NCBI GenBank assembly: GCA_050012855.1
Contig: JBEKGJ010000022.1
Location: 9,474-73,473, forward strand
Reading direction: 5' to 3'
From: JAJXZJ01 sp050012855
Lineage (GTDB): Bacteria > Verrucomicrobiota > Verrucomicrobiia > Limisphaerales > J093
DNA: 64,000 nt
Program-made: the position numbers and the translations under genes
Shown: positions 1-7,412 of the stretch, piece after piece
Layout of the letters: each line of letters starts with the position of its first letter
Numbering within the stretch: the first letter of the stretch is position 1
Notes under the pieces: model-generated
Database searches by the model: none
What the model saw: the letters and a program-made list of their open reading frames with translations, nothing else
What the model was told of the DNA's origin: nothing

Positions 1-504
1 CAGGGCAACAAGACCAGCGATGAAATGATCGCGCTCTATGGCGCGTGGATAAAGAAATATCCCATCGTCTCCATCGAAGACGGCCTCGCCGAGAATGACT
101 GGGCCGGGTTCGCCAAACAGACGGCGGTAATGGGCAACCAGATCCAAATCGTCGGCGATGACCTCTACGTGACCAACACGAAATTCATTGCGCGGGGCAT
201 CCGGGAAAAGGCCAGCAACGCCGTGCTCATCAAGCTGAACCAGATTGGCACCGTCACCGAAACCATCGAAGCCATCCAGATGTGCCAGCGGGCCGGCTGG
301 CGGTACGTCATCTCGCACCGCTCGGGAGAAACCGAGGACGCGTTCATGGCGGACTTCGCGGTGGCGATGGGGGGCGGCCAGGTCAAGACCGGCTCCGCCT
401 GCCGCTCGGAGCGCATCGCTAAATACAACCGGTTGCTGGTCATCGAAGCCGAACTGGGGGCCAGGGCGTGCTACGGCGGCCTGTGGTTCGGCCCGGGCAA
501 GTAA
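1..504 (+). CDS. eno: Enolase, C-terminal part (5' end outside window)
   Basis: The reading frame is open from base 1 and ends at the TAA at 502-504, giving the last 167 residues of enolase (2-phosphoglycerate to phosphoenolpyruvate, glycolysis, Mg-dependent). Visible family motifs are SIEDGLAE (metal-binding Glu/Asp), VGDDLYVTN, LIKLNQIGT with the catalytic lysine, SHRSGETED, and KTGSACRSERIAKYN near the end. Length and spacing fit the C-terminal TIM-barrel half of a normal 420-435 residue enolase. A fluoride riboswitch begins 22 bases after the stop. Enolase is a classic fluoride-inhibited enzyme and eno is a known member of fluoride riboswitch regulons in other bacteria, so the adjacency may be meaningful, although the switch lies downstream of eno and controls the next gene. 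Confidence 0.97.
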   Translation, partial: QGNKTSDEMIALYGAWIKKYPIVSIEDGLAENDWAGFAKQTAVMGNQIQIVGDDLYVTNTKFIARGIREKASNAVLIKLNQIGTVTETIEAIQMCQRAGWRYVISHRSGETEDAFMADFAVAMGGGQVKTGSACRSERIAKYNRLLVIEAELGARACYGGLWFGPGK

Positions 505-525
505 GTTGCCACCGGGCGCCAGACA

Positions 526-616
526 GGCAATGGAGTTTGCCTGCCCCGGTGAGGGGAAAGTGCCGTGCGGCTGATGACTCCTACCGTATCAATGCTTTTT
601 GCAGCGGTAGCGAGTC
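526..616 (+). promoter_or_regulatory. Fluoride (crcB-type) riboswitch, copy 1, with RBS-masking hairpin
   Basis: P1 is GGCAA (526-530) with TTGCC (537-541), closing the loop TGGAGT that is typical of crcB aptamers. GGAG (532-535) can form the pseudoknot with CTCC (578-581). GCC (562-564) and GGC (569-571) form the third stem, followed by the signature TGATGACTCCTACC. An extra hairpin, CCCC/GGGG (544-547, 553-556), sits between the stems. The 3' part GACTCCTACCG (576-586) is complementary to CGGTAGCGAGTC (605-616) over 11 pairs with one bulged C, and the second strand ends directly at the ATG at 617. This suggests translational control: without fluoride the ribosome-binding region is masked, and with fluoride CTCC is held in the pseudoknot and the start is free. 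The motif match is read by eye; no covariance search was run. Confidence 0.85.
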
Positions 617-1339
617 ATGCAAACGACGAGTACGACGAATCCACCGGGGCTGGCGCTTCCTTTCGTGGGCCGGGAAAAGGAACTTGCGCGGCTCAACCAA
701 CTGCACGCGCAGCGCAAGCACGTCCTGATTCTCGGCCCGGCCGGCGTGGGCAAGTCGGCGCTGCTGGCGCGCCTTCGGCAACAACTCCCTTTGCTGTTGT
801 GCCCGCATTCGGAGCACTTTGGGGAGATCTGCGAGAGCTTGGAAGGCGAACTGGACCTCAGCGCCGCCAACCTCAAGCTCGTGCAACGCAAAAAGCGGTT
901 GCGCCAGGCGCTGGCCGAGGCGGGCAAGACGGTCGTGTTCGACGGTCTTGGCTGGACCACGCCCAAGCTCAGTTCGTTTCTCGAAACCGTGATGGCTCGA
1001 GTGCCGGTGTGGATCGCCACACGCTCGGAACGTTCGTGGAACATCGGACATTTCTGGTTGCAGCTCGCGCGATTCGAGCGGGTGGAGTTACATCCGTTTC
1101 ACCTGCCGGAAACGCAGGCGCTGGTCGAGGCCATGGTGAAACGCAGGATGATACCACCCGATACACGGCGCATCGTCGAGTGGCTGCAACGGCGCTCGGC
1201 GGGCAACCCATTGGTGTTGCGTGAATTGTTCGCGGAGCTGGCCAACGGCCATTACGACCTGAGCAATCCGCTGGCCTTGCGGCGGCTGGATTTGGACCGG
1301 CGCATTCACGAGGTTTTTCCGGTGGGCGGGGAGTTATGA
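617..1339 (+). CDS. P-loop ATPase under fluoride riboswitch control
   Basis: A 240-residue predicted soluble ATPase of the AAA/STAND-like type. After a short N-terminus it reads PFVGREKELARL, then Walker A GPAGVGKSALL at about residues 41-51, a Walker B-like strand VVFDGLGW near 107-114, and a sensor-like IATRSERSW near 133-141, followed by a helical region with RRSAGNPLVLRELFAELA typical of the small domain of such ATPases. It is shorter than usual STAND proteins and has no visible sensor or effector domain of its own. The ATG at 617 lies immediately after the masking arm of the riboswitch. Its stop overlaps the next start (ATGA at 1336-1339), so the two are translationally coupled. The function is not known; a switch or chaperone role for its operon partners is an inference. 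Confidence 0.85.
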   Translation: MQTTSTTNPPGLALPFVGREKELARLNQLHAQRKHVLILGPAGVGKSALLARLRQQLPLLLCPHSEHFGEICESLEGELDLSAANLKLVQRKKRLRQALAEAGKTVVFDGLGWTTPKLSSFLETVMARVPVWIATRSERSWNIGHFWLQLARFERVELHPFHLPETQALVEAMVKRRMIPPDTRRIVEWLQRRSAGNPLVLRELFAELANGHYDLSNPLALRRLDLDRRIHEVFPVGGEL

Positions 1340-1917
1340 ACGACAACCACCAGCGCCATTTGCTCGTGACTTTCCGGCACATTGATAACCTGCTGTCGGA
1401 AGCCGAACGCGTTCTGGCCACGGCGGGTTCGGCGTCGCCGTTTGCCGAATGCACGCAGGACTCGACGCCGGTGCAGCGGAAGGTGATTCACGACTACCTC
1501 CAGCGCGTGCGGGAAGCGATGGCGCACGCCATGGCGGACCTGAGTTTGCCCCGGCCCGCGCCGATTTGTGGGGCGCTGTGGGCGGCGCGTGGGCACATCA
1601 GCTTCGCCAGCATTGCCGTCGCCGAGATGGAACCGCAGGGGATGCGGGGCTATGGCGCGCTCTCGGAAGCGGACGCCAAGGCGATTGATGGCGTCGTCGC
1701 TGAACTCAACGCCGCACCGGAACGGCTGGTGGCGTATCTCGCCAAGGGTCCCGATGCCGACCTTCAGGCGCGGCTGCACAGCTGGAACAGACCCGTGACG
1801 AAGTTCCGTTGCTCGGCGAGTTGGAGCGCGTCATCACGGCGCATGGGTTGGTCGAGTTCCGCCGCTGGCTCACGAGGGTCTTGCTTTCGGGGGCCAGAAC
1901 AATTAGGGTCTGTTTAG
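1336..1917 (+). CDS. Unknown protein, probable frameshift near 1775-1785
   Basis: The first ~145 residues look like a genuine protein (alpha-helical, with LVTFRHIDNLLSEAERVL, HDYLQRVREAMAHAMADL and GALWAARGHISFASIAVAEM). From about base 1782 the annotated frame becomes serine/arginine-rich (CSASWSASSRRMGWSSSAA), which is typical of an out-of-frame reading. Frame 3 from 1782 instead reads LEQTRDEVPLLGELERVITA followed by HGLVEFRRWL, a plausible continuation. A one-base indel, either real or a sequencing error, is therefore likely. The frame-1 stop (1915-1917) abuts the second riboswitch, while frame 3 would run through it to 1982. I recognise no family. It is coupled to the upstream ATPase by an ATGA overlap, which suggests a partner in the same complex. 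Confidence 0.65.
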   Translation: MNDNHQRHLLVTFRHIDNLLSEAERVLATAGSASPFAECTQDSTPVQRKVIHDYLQRVREAMAHAMADLSLPRPAPICGALWAARGHISFASIAVAEMEPQGMRGYGALSEADAKAIDGVVAELNAAPERLVAYLAKGPDADLQARLHSWNRPVTKFRCSASWSASSRRMGWSSSAAGSRGSCFRGPEQLGSV

Positions 1918-1999
1918 GCAATGGGGTTTGCCTGCCCGCCTCACGGGGAACCGCCTTCTGGCTGATGACTCCTCCCGAATGAAGCGTCGGTTGTGAGTT
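1917..1999 (+). promoter_or_regulatory. Fluoride (crcB-type) riboswitch, copy 2, internal to the operon
   Basis: Same architecture as the copy at 526. P1 is GGCAA (1917-1921) with TTGCC (1928-1932) around loop TGGGGT. The pseudoknot is GGGG (1923-1926) with CTCC (1969-1972, one G-U). The extra hairpin is CCCG (1935-1938) with CGGG (1944-1947), the third stem is GCC/GGC around TTCT, and the 3' signature is TGATGACTCCTCCC. Relative to copy 1 the extra hairpin has a compensatory change (a C-G pair becomes G-C), which supports a conserved RNA fold. ACTC (1968-1971) and CCGA (1975-1978) can pair with GAGT (1995-1998) and TCGG (1987-1990) just before the ATG at 2000, again masking the ribosome-binding region. 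This gives the last two genes their own fluoride gate. Confidence 0.83.
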
Positions 2000-3136
2000 A
2001 TGAAGTTGCTGATTGTCTCCGACATCCACGGCAACTGGCCCGCCCTGCAAGCGGTGTTGCAGGCCGAGCCGGATGCCGACCAGATTCTGTGCCTGGGCGA
2101 CCTGGTCAATTACGGCCCGCAACCGGTCGAGTGCGTCCAATGGGCCATGCAGCAACTCGGCCCGGAGTGGCTGATCCAAGGCAACCACGACCGCGCCGTG
2201 GGCCGGGACGAGGAACCGAATTGCTCGGTTTCCTACCAGGATTTGGCCGCCGCCACCCAGGCGGTGAGCGCGCGTTTATTGTCGCCCGAGCTGAAGCGAT
2301 TCCTCGCCACGCTGGAGCCCTTGCAGCGCTTTCAGTTGGGCGAGGCCGTCTTTGCCGCCTGCCACGCGATTCCTTCGGACCCACTTTATCACTACCTGCC
2401 GGAAAATAGTCCCATCACCTTGTGGGAATCGGAACTCAACACGGTTGGGTATCCGGACTTCCTGCTGCTCGGCCACACCCATGTACCGATGAAGACCCGG
2501 TTTCGCCGGACCCTCGTGGTCAACCCCGGGAGCGTCGGCCAGCCCAGGCACGGCGATCCGAACGCGGCCTACGCGATCTGGGTGGACGGCGAGGTCGTGC
2601 TGCGGCGTGCTCCGTATAAGGTGGAGCAAACGATCCGCGCCTATGACGGTTTGGGCTTGGACCGGCAAACGGTCGAAGTGCTTGGCGAAGTGTTGCGCAC
2701 CGGTGGACATCTGCCGCTGGACCAGACGCCCACGGAGCTGTTGAGCGCGTTTTACCAGAAGCACCCGGAGAAGCTGGAGGCGATGTTCTACCTGCAACGC
2801 CTGTTGAACCGGCGGATCGGCGTGGACACGGACCGGTTGACCGAAGCGGAGCGGCAGCAATGGGTTTTGAACTACTGCCGGGCGATGGTGCAGGAAGTGG
2901 CCGAGTTGACCGACTGCGTGCCGTGGAAATGGTGGGCCAGCTACCAGCAGTTCGACAAGCAGAACGCCCGGGTCGAGATCGCGGACCTGCTGCACTTCCT
3001 CATCTCGCTGGCCCAGGTGATGGAGATCACGTCGGAGGAGTTGTTCGATCTCTACATCAAAAAGCACCGGCTGAACCTGACGCGGCAGGACGCCGGCTAC
3101 ACGGTCAAAGACGAAACCGACAACCGACCCATCTGA
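2000..3136 (+). CDS. Calcineurin-like metallophosphoesterase fused to all-alpha dUTPase
   Basis: 378 residues, two catalytic domains. Residues 1-205 are a YfcE/ApaH-like binuclear metallophosphoesterase with all metal motifs: SDIHGN (D8, H10), LGDLVNYGP (D34), GNHDRA (N62, H63), CH (H122) and LLGHTHVP (H159, H161). Residues ~245-372 match the dimeric all-alpha dUTPase family (dUTPase_2): EVAE (E299, E302), VPWKWW (308-312), EIADLLHFLI (E326, D329) and KHRLNLTRQDAGY. Such dUTPases hydrolyse dUTP to dUMP with two metals; the phosphoesterase substrate is unknown. I know of no standard family with this fusion. It starts directly after the second fluoride riboswitch and ends 3 bases before the GTPase gene. 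Both activities depend on divalent metals, an enzyme class often inhibited by fluoride; the link is an inference. Confidence 0.85.
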   Translation: MKLLIVSDIHGNWPALQAVLQAEPDADQILCLGDLVNYGPQPVECVQWAMQQLGPEWLIQGNHDRAVGRDEEPNCSVSYQDLAAATQAVSARLLSPELKRFLATLEPLQRFQLGEAVFAACHAIPSDPLYHYLPENSPITLWESELNTVGYPDFLLLGHTHVPMKTRFRRTLVVNPGSVGQPRHGDPNAAYAIWVDGEVVLRRAPYKVEQTIRAYDGLGLDRQTVEVLGEVLRTGGHLPLDQTPTELLSAFYQKHPEKLEAMFYLQRLLNRRIGVDTDRLTEAERQQWVLNYCRAMVQEVAELTDCVPWKWWASYQQFDKQNARVEIADLLHFLISLAQVMEITSEELFDLYIKKHRLNLTRQDAGYTVKDETDNRPI

Positions 3137-3139
3137 AAA

Positions 3140-4807
3140 ATGACGAGGGTCAATGGCATTCTCGATCGCGTCACGGATCTGGTTGACCGGTTTCACCTGC
3201 TAAATCTGCGACCGCAAATCATCGCGTGCCAGGAGCAGCGTGCCGCGCCGGACCGCATTGACGTGGCGGTGTTCGGGCGATTCAAGGCCGGCAAAAGTTC
3301 CTTCCTGAATCACCTCGCGGGGCGGGCGGCACTGCCCATCGGCGTGCTGCCGCTGACGGCGATCATCACCCGCCTGCGCCACGGGCCGGTGGAGCGGGCG
3401 GCGGTTCGGTTTCTCGACGGCACGACGAAGTCAATTCCGTTGGACGACCTCGGCCTTTACGTGGGCGAGAACGAAAATCCGCACAACACCCGGCAAGTGG
3501 CGGGCGTGGAAGTGGAGTTGCCCGCGCTCCAATCCTTCGCGCCGCTGGAATTCGTGGACACGCCGGGATTGGGGAGCGCGTTCACGCACAACACCGAGGC
3601 CACCCTTCATTGGCTGCCCAACGTGGGCGCGGCCCTGGTGGCCGTGAGCGCCGATGCGCCGCTCTCCGAACGCGACCTGAACTTGATTGATGAATTGCGC
3701 CGCCACACGCCCAAAATAGCGCTGCTGCTGACGAAGGCGGATCTGCTGACGGAGTCGCAGCGAGCCGAAGTGCGGGATTTCCTGCGCCGGCAACTGGCCG
3801 AACGCTGGGGCAATGATGGCCTGCCCGTGTTCTTCTATTCGATCAAACCCGAGTTGCCGGAGTTGAAGACGACCCTGGTGGAGCGTCTCCTCGAACCGCT
3901 GCGCCAGGATCGCGGCGCGGCGGCACAGCAAATCCTGCGGCACAAACTCATTTCGCTCATCAGCCAGGCCCTCGACTATTTGCGCGTCGCGCTGGCGGCG
4001 GCGACCCAGGCGGCAACTTCGCGGCAGGCGCTGCACGACCGGCTGTTGGAAGAACGCGGGCGATTCGACGCGCTGCGCGAAGAACTGCATTTGCTGGCTC
4101 ACGACGTGGCCGGGCAGGCGCTGGAACAATCCGTGCAACGCCTGCAGCCGGTTCAGCGGACGTTGCAGGCCCAAGTCATCGCCGATTTGGAGGCGCAGTT
4201 GCGGCAGTGGCGGCTGCCGTTGCCGCCGCTGCTGGAGGCCTGGCGTGACTGGCTGAACGATTGCCTCAAGCGCGACTTGAACGCGGTGTCGCAGGCGCAG
4301 CGCGGGATGTTTTGCGAGCCGTTGCAGAAGGCGCGCGAACGCCTGACCCGCGCGCTCCGCGCCTTTCAGGACCGGCTGGCCGAGCACGTGAAGGCCGCGC
4401 TCGGCGTGACGCTGACGCCGCGCGAGTTCGCGCTGGAATTGCGCGAGCCGTCCGCCCCGCCGGTGCATGTGTCCCATGCCTTCGACGCAGCGTTCACCAC
4501 GCTTGGCTGGCTCATTCCGCTGACGCTTTTCCGCCCGCCGATCGGGCGCGTGCTGCGGCGCAAGGCGCGTTGGGAAGTGGAGAAAAACCTGTCGCGGCTG
4601 GCGGCGGACTGGCAAATACGCGTCAGCGCCGGCGTCCAGGAGCTGCGGCGCCAGGCCGAGCAATATGCGCTCAACGAGCTGGCGACGCTGGAACAAATGC
4701 TGGCCCAGGGCCAATCGAACCAGCCGCAACTGGAGCAGGCGATCGCTTTGTTGACCGAGGCACTGGCGAAAATGCACGGCCCACGAACTGAAACAACACG
4801 TCCATGA
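3140..4807 (+). CDS. Dynamin-family GTPase
   Basis: 555 residues. The G domain has G1 GRFKAGKSS (46-54), G2 threonine in PLTAIIT (71-77), G3 DTPGLGS and G4 TKAD. It is followed by long helical segments (residues ~270-420) as in bacterial dynamin-like proteins, and a short hydrophobic stretch LGWLIPLTLF flanked by basic residues (about 453-475) that could be the membrane paddle. The C-terminus is helical again. Bacterial dynamins remodel or protect membranes and usually act as pairs or oligomers; only one is present here. The gene starts 3 bases after the metallophosphoesterase-dUTPase stop, so it lies on the same transcript and under the second fluoride riboswitch. A role in membrane maintenance under fluoride stress is a hypothesis. 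Confidence 0.85.
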   Translation: MTRVNGILDRVTDLVDRFHLLNLRPQIIACQEQRAAPDRIDVAVFGRFKAGKSSFLNHLAGRAALPIGVLPLTAIITRLRHGPVERAAVRFLDGTTKSIPLDDLGLYVGENENPHNTRQVAGVEVELPALQSFAPLEFVDTPGLGSAFTHNTEATLHWLPNVGAALVAVSADAPLSERDLNLIDELRRHTPKIALLLTKADLLTESQRAEVRDFLRRQLAERWGNDGLPVFFYSIKPELPELKTTLVERLLEPLRQDRGAAAQQILRHKLISLISQALDYLRVALAAATQAATSRQALHDRLLEERGRFDALREELHLLAHDVAGQALEQSVQRLQPVQRTLQAQVIADLEAQLRQWRLPLPPLLEAWRDWLNDCLKRDLNAVSQAQRGMFCEPLQKARERLTRALRAFQDRLAEHVKAALGVTLTPREFALELREPSAPPVHVSHAFDAAFTTLGWLIPLTLFRPPIGRVLRRKARWEVEKNLSRLAADWQIRVSAGVQELRRQAEQYALNELATLEQMLAQGQSNQPQLEQAIALLTEALAKMHGPRTETTRP

Positions 4808-5039
4808 TGTGGAACCATTTCAGCACCGGCTGCGCGAGTGATTTGCGAATTACGATTTTCGATTTACGAATTACGCGACTTGCAGAAAACCGAGGCCCTC
4901 ACAAATCAGAATAACGGCTCGCTGATGTGGCTCATCTTGGTGGGAAGAGTTCACCATCGAGCGTTCGATGAGTGACAGCTTGCACAAAGCGCCGTTTTGC
5001 GTTTGACAGCGGCGGCGACGATGCTGCCAGCCATCCGGA
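4808..5039 (+). other. Intergenic stretch with ATT(A)CG repeats
   Basis: No gene is seen. At about 4843-4880 there are short AT-rich tandem and mirror copies of the type GCGAATTACGATTTTCG, a kind also found near 15838-15955. No fluoride aptamer signature is visible before the MFS gene. Confidence 0.5.
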
Positions 5040-6290
5040 ATGAATCTCCAGCGGACGAATGAACAACGACCAGTGACGTTGACGAAAAGGAAACCGAGCG
5101 TTCCTTGGCTGAATCGCACCGTTCTCGGGGTCGGTTTCGCCTCGTTCTTCAGCGACTGGTCCCACGAAACGGCCACCACCGTCATGCCCGCCTTCCTGGC
5201 GACGCTCGGGGTTTCGGCGGCGTGGCTGGGACTGATCGAGGGCGTCTCCGACGGTCTGTCCAGTTTCGCCAAGCTCGCGTCCGGGTTCTACACGGACCGC
5301 TTGCGCCGGCGGAAACCCATTGCCGTGGCCGGCTATGTCCTGACCGCACTGGGCACGGCCTCCTTTGCGCTGGCCACAAGCGCATGGCACGTCCTGGTGG
5401 GCCGCGCACTGGCCTGGTTTGGCCGGGGCGTCCGCACCCCGGTGCGCAAGGCGCTCGTGAGCGGCTCGGTTGATCGCGAGACCTACGGCCGCGCCTTCGG
5501 CTTCGAGCGCATGATGGACACCGTCGGCGCCATCGCCGGTCCGGCGACCGCCCTTCTGCTCCTGACCGCCCTGAACCACCGGTATGCGCCCCTGTTTGCG
5601 CTGACGCTGATTCCCGGCCTGCTGGCGGCCGGCTGCATCGGCGTGGGCATCACCGAGCGCGAGCGCAAACCCGTGGCGCACGTCTCCTTTGGCCGGAGCC
5701 TGCGTTCCCTGCCCTGCCCCTTCCGGCGCTTTCTCGTCGCCGTGGGTCTTTTTGGATTAGGCGACTTCGCGCATTCGCTGCTCATCCTGTTGGCGACGCA
5801 GAAACTGACTCCGGTCCTCGGTCCAGCCAAAGCGGCGAGCATCGCGGTGGGGCTTTATGTCTTGCATAACGTCTGCTCCGGCGGGTTCGCGTTCGTCGCC
5901 GGCTGGCTGGGCGACCGATGGGACAAACGCCGGTTGCTGGCGGCCGGGTACGGCCTTGCCGCCATCAACGCCGTCGCCATCATCGTGCTGCCGATGACTC
6001 CCGTCGCGCTGGCGCTGGTTTTCATCCTCGGCGGCACCTACGTCGCGGTCGAAGACACCCTCGAGGACGCGCTGAGCGCGGAATTGACGGAGGAAGCGCA
6101 GCACGGCATGGCGTTCGGCGTCCTCGCCACCGTGAATGGGGTGGGCGATTTCGTTTCGAGCATTGTGGTGGGGGCGCTCTGGACCACGGCGGGCACGGGC
6201 GCGGCGCTGGGCTACAGCGCGGTGTTGTTTGCCGCCGGCGCCCTGTTGGTGTTGCGCATCCGGACCGCGCCCTCCGCCGGGCCGGCCTGA
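5040..6290 (+). CDS. Major facilitator superfamily transporter
   Basis: 416 residues with about 12 hydrophobic segments. The N-terminal half has SFFSDWSHE in the first membrane region, the loop 2-3 motif GFYTDRLRRRKP (an MFS motif A variant), and GRALAWFGRGVRTPVRKAL in helix 4. The second half repeats the fold with GWLGDRWDKRRLL. This is an inner-membrane secondary transporter of unknown substrate, resembling the subgroup with FSD and RGxRxPxR motifs. The ATG at 5040 gives about 25 cytoplasmic residues before the first helix; a good Shine-Dalgarno is not obvious. It stands alone, 232 bases after the fluoride-switched operon and in the same direction. It could be an efflux partner of that operon, but no riboswitch of its own is seen. 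Confidence 0.85.
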   Translation: MNLQRTNEQRPVTLTKRKPSVPWLNRTVLGVGFASFFSDWSHETATTVMPAFLATLGVSAAWLGLIEGVSDGLSSFAKLASGFYTDRLRRRKPIAVAGYVLTALGTASFALATSAWHVLVGRALAWFGRGVRTPVRKALVSGSVDRETYGRAFGFERMMDTVGAIAGPATALLLLTALNHRYAPLFALTLIPGLLAAGCIGVGITERERKPVAHVSFGRSLRSLPCPFRRFLVAVGLFGLGDFAHSLLILLATQKLTPVLGPAKAASIAVGLYVLHNVCSGGFAFVAGWLGDRWDKRRLLAAGYGLAAINAVAIIVLPMTPVALALVFILGGTYVAVEDTLEDALSAELTEEAQHGMAFGVLATVNGVGDFVSSIVVGALWTTAGTGAALGYSAVLFAAGALLVLRIRTAPSAGPA

Positions 6291-6347
6291 GGGACAGGCC
6301 TGAGGGCACCGCTTGCCCGCCGCGCCACTCGATGGTTCACTCGCGGG

Positions 6348-7409
6348 ATGGCGCTGCCGCACAAAATCTCCACGCTCCTTTACGCCTTCGACGAACCGGG
6401 CCGGGTCTTGTTGCTCGAAAGGACCAGGGAACCGAACCGCGGGCAATGGAGCCCGTTTGGCGGCAAGTTGAAAACCGGCATCGGCGAGTCGCCGTGGGCC
6501 TGCGCCTGTCGCGAGGCCGCCGAGGAAACCGGTCTGCAACTCGAACCGGCCGACCTGCACCTCACCGGCATCGTCAGCGAACACGGCTACCAAGGGCAGG
6601 CGCACTGGCTGATGTTCCTGTTCGAGGTGAAACCGCGGCTGCGGACACTGCCACCGCCCCACCGCGAGGGAAGGTTCGCGTTCTTCGCGCCGGAAGCCAT
6701 CGCCGCGCTCAACCTGCCACCGACGGATCGGGAGATGATCTGGCCGCTCTTCTGGCGTCACCGCGGCGGTTTTTTCGCGGCCCACTGCCACACCCATCCC
6801 GGCGGCCGCAACACCTGGACCATCGAAGCCAGCAACGCGGAATTCGCACCCGGCCCCGACAACAACGGTGGTGAACAACGCCCCGGAACAACGGAAACCG
6901 TCGTGCCGGGGCCGTTGATTGACCAGCACAGCGACGAGCACTTCATGGACGAGGCGCTCCGCCAGGCACGACGCGCCGCCGCCGCGGAGGAAGTGCCGGT
7001 CGGCGCGGTGATCGTGCGGGCGGGCCGCGTGATCGCCCGCGCCTTCAACCAGGTCGAGTTGCTCCACGACGCCACCGCCCACGCCGAGATGCTGGCCCTG
7101 ACCCAGGCGCAGGCGGCCGTCGGCGACTGGCGGTTGACGGACTGCACCATCTTCGTCACCAAGGAGCCCTGCCCCATGTGCGCCGGGGCCATCGTGCAGG
7201 CCCGGATCGGCCGGGTCGTATTTGGCGCGGGCGACCCGAAGGCCGGTGCGGCGGGCGGCGCGATGAACCTGCTCCAGTTTCCAACGCTGAATCACCGCTG
7301 CAATCTCACCGGCGGGGTGCGGGCGACGGAGACGCGAGCATTGCTGCGTGGATTCTTCGCCGGTCAGCGTGCGAAGCGGACCCACCCCCCGGCGGAAGCC
7401 GGCGGGTGA
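6348..7409 (+). CDS. tadA: Nudix hydrolase fused to tRNA adenosine deaminase (TadA)
   Basis: A single open frame of 353 residues. Residues ~5-135 form a Nudix domain with the box GGKLKTGIGE and REAAEETGL (a two-residue insertion compared with the usual G-x5-E spacing). A proline/glycine-rich linker (~140-195) follows, then a complete TadA-like deaminase: FMDEALRQARRAA, VPVGAVIV, the zinc/catalytic motif HAEMLAL and PCPMCAGAI. TadA makes inosine at the wobble base of tRNA-Arg(ACG) and is essential. An internal GTG at 6903 (just before PGPLIDQHSDEHFMDEAL) could start TadA separately, so a bicistronic reading is possible, but no stop separates the two domains. The 3' end converges on the minus-strand gene ending at 7413 with only 3 bases between. 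Confidence 0.85.
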   Translation: MALPHKISTLLYAFDEPGRVLLLERTREPNRGQWSPFGGKLKTGIGESPWACACREAAEETGLQLEPADLHLTGIVSEHGYQGQAHWLMFLFEVKPRLRTLPPPHREGRFAFFAPEAIAALNLPPTDREMIWPLFWRHRGGFFAAHCHTHPGGRNTWTIEASNAEFAPGPDNNGGEQRPGTTETVVPGPLIDQHSDEHFMDEALRQARRAAAAEEVPVGAVIVRAGRVIARAFNQVELLHDATAHAEMLALTQAQAAVGDWRLTDCTIFVTKEPCPMCAGAIVQARIGRVVFGAGDPKAGAAGGAMNLLQFPTLNHRCNLTGGVRATETRALLRGFFAGQRAKRTHPPAEAGG

Positions 7410-7412
7410 GGT

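Noticed and set aside
571..590. CTGATGA followed by a short stem, looking like a hammerhead ribozyme core
   Set aside because: There is no conserved GAAA segment or cleavage triplet, and the whole stretch fits the fluoride aptamer, whose 3' signature also contains TGATGA.
4808..5039. Third fluoride riboswitch before the MFS gene
   Set aside because: No GGC-ATGGAG loop and no TGATGACTCC signature are present.
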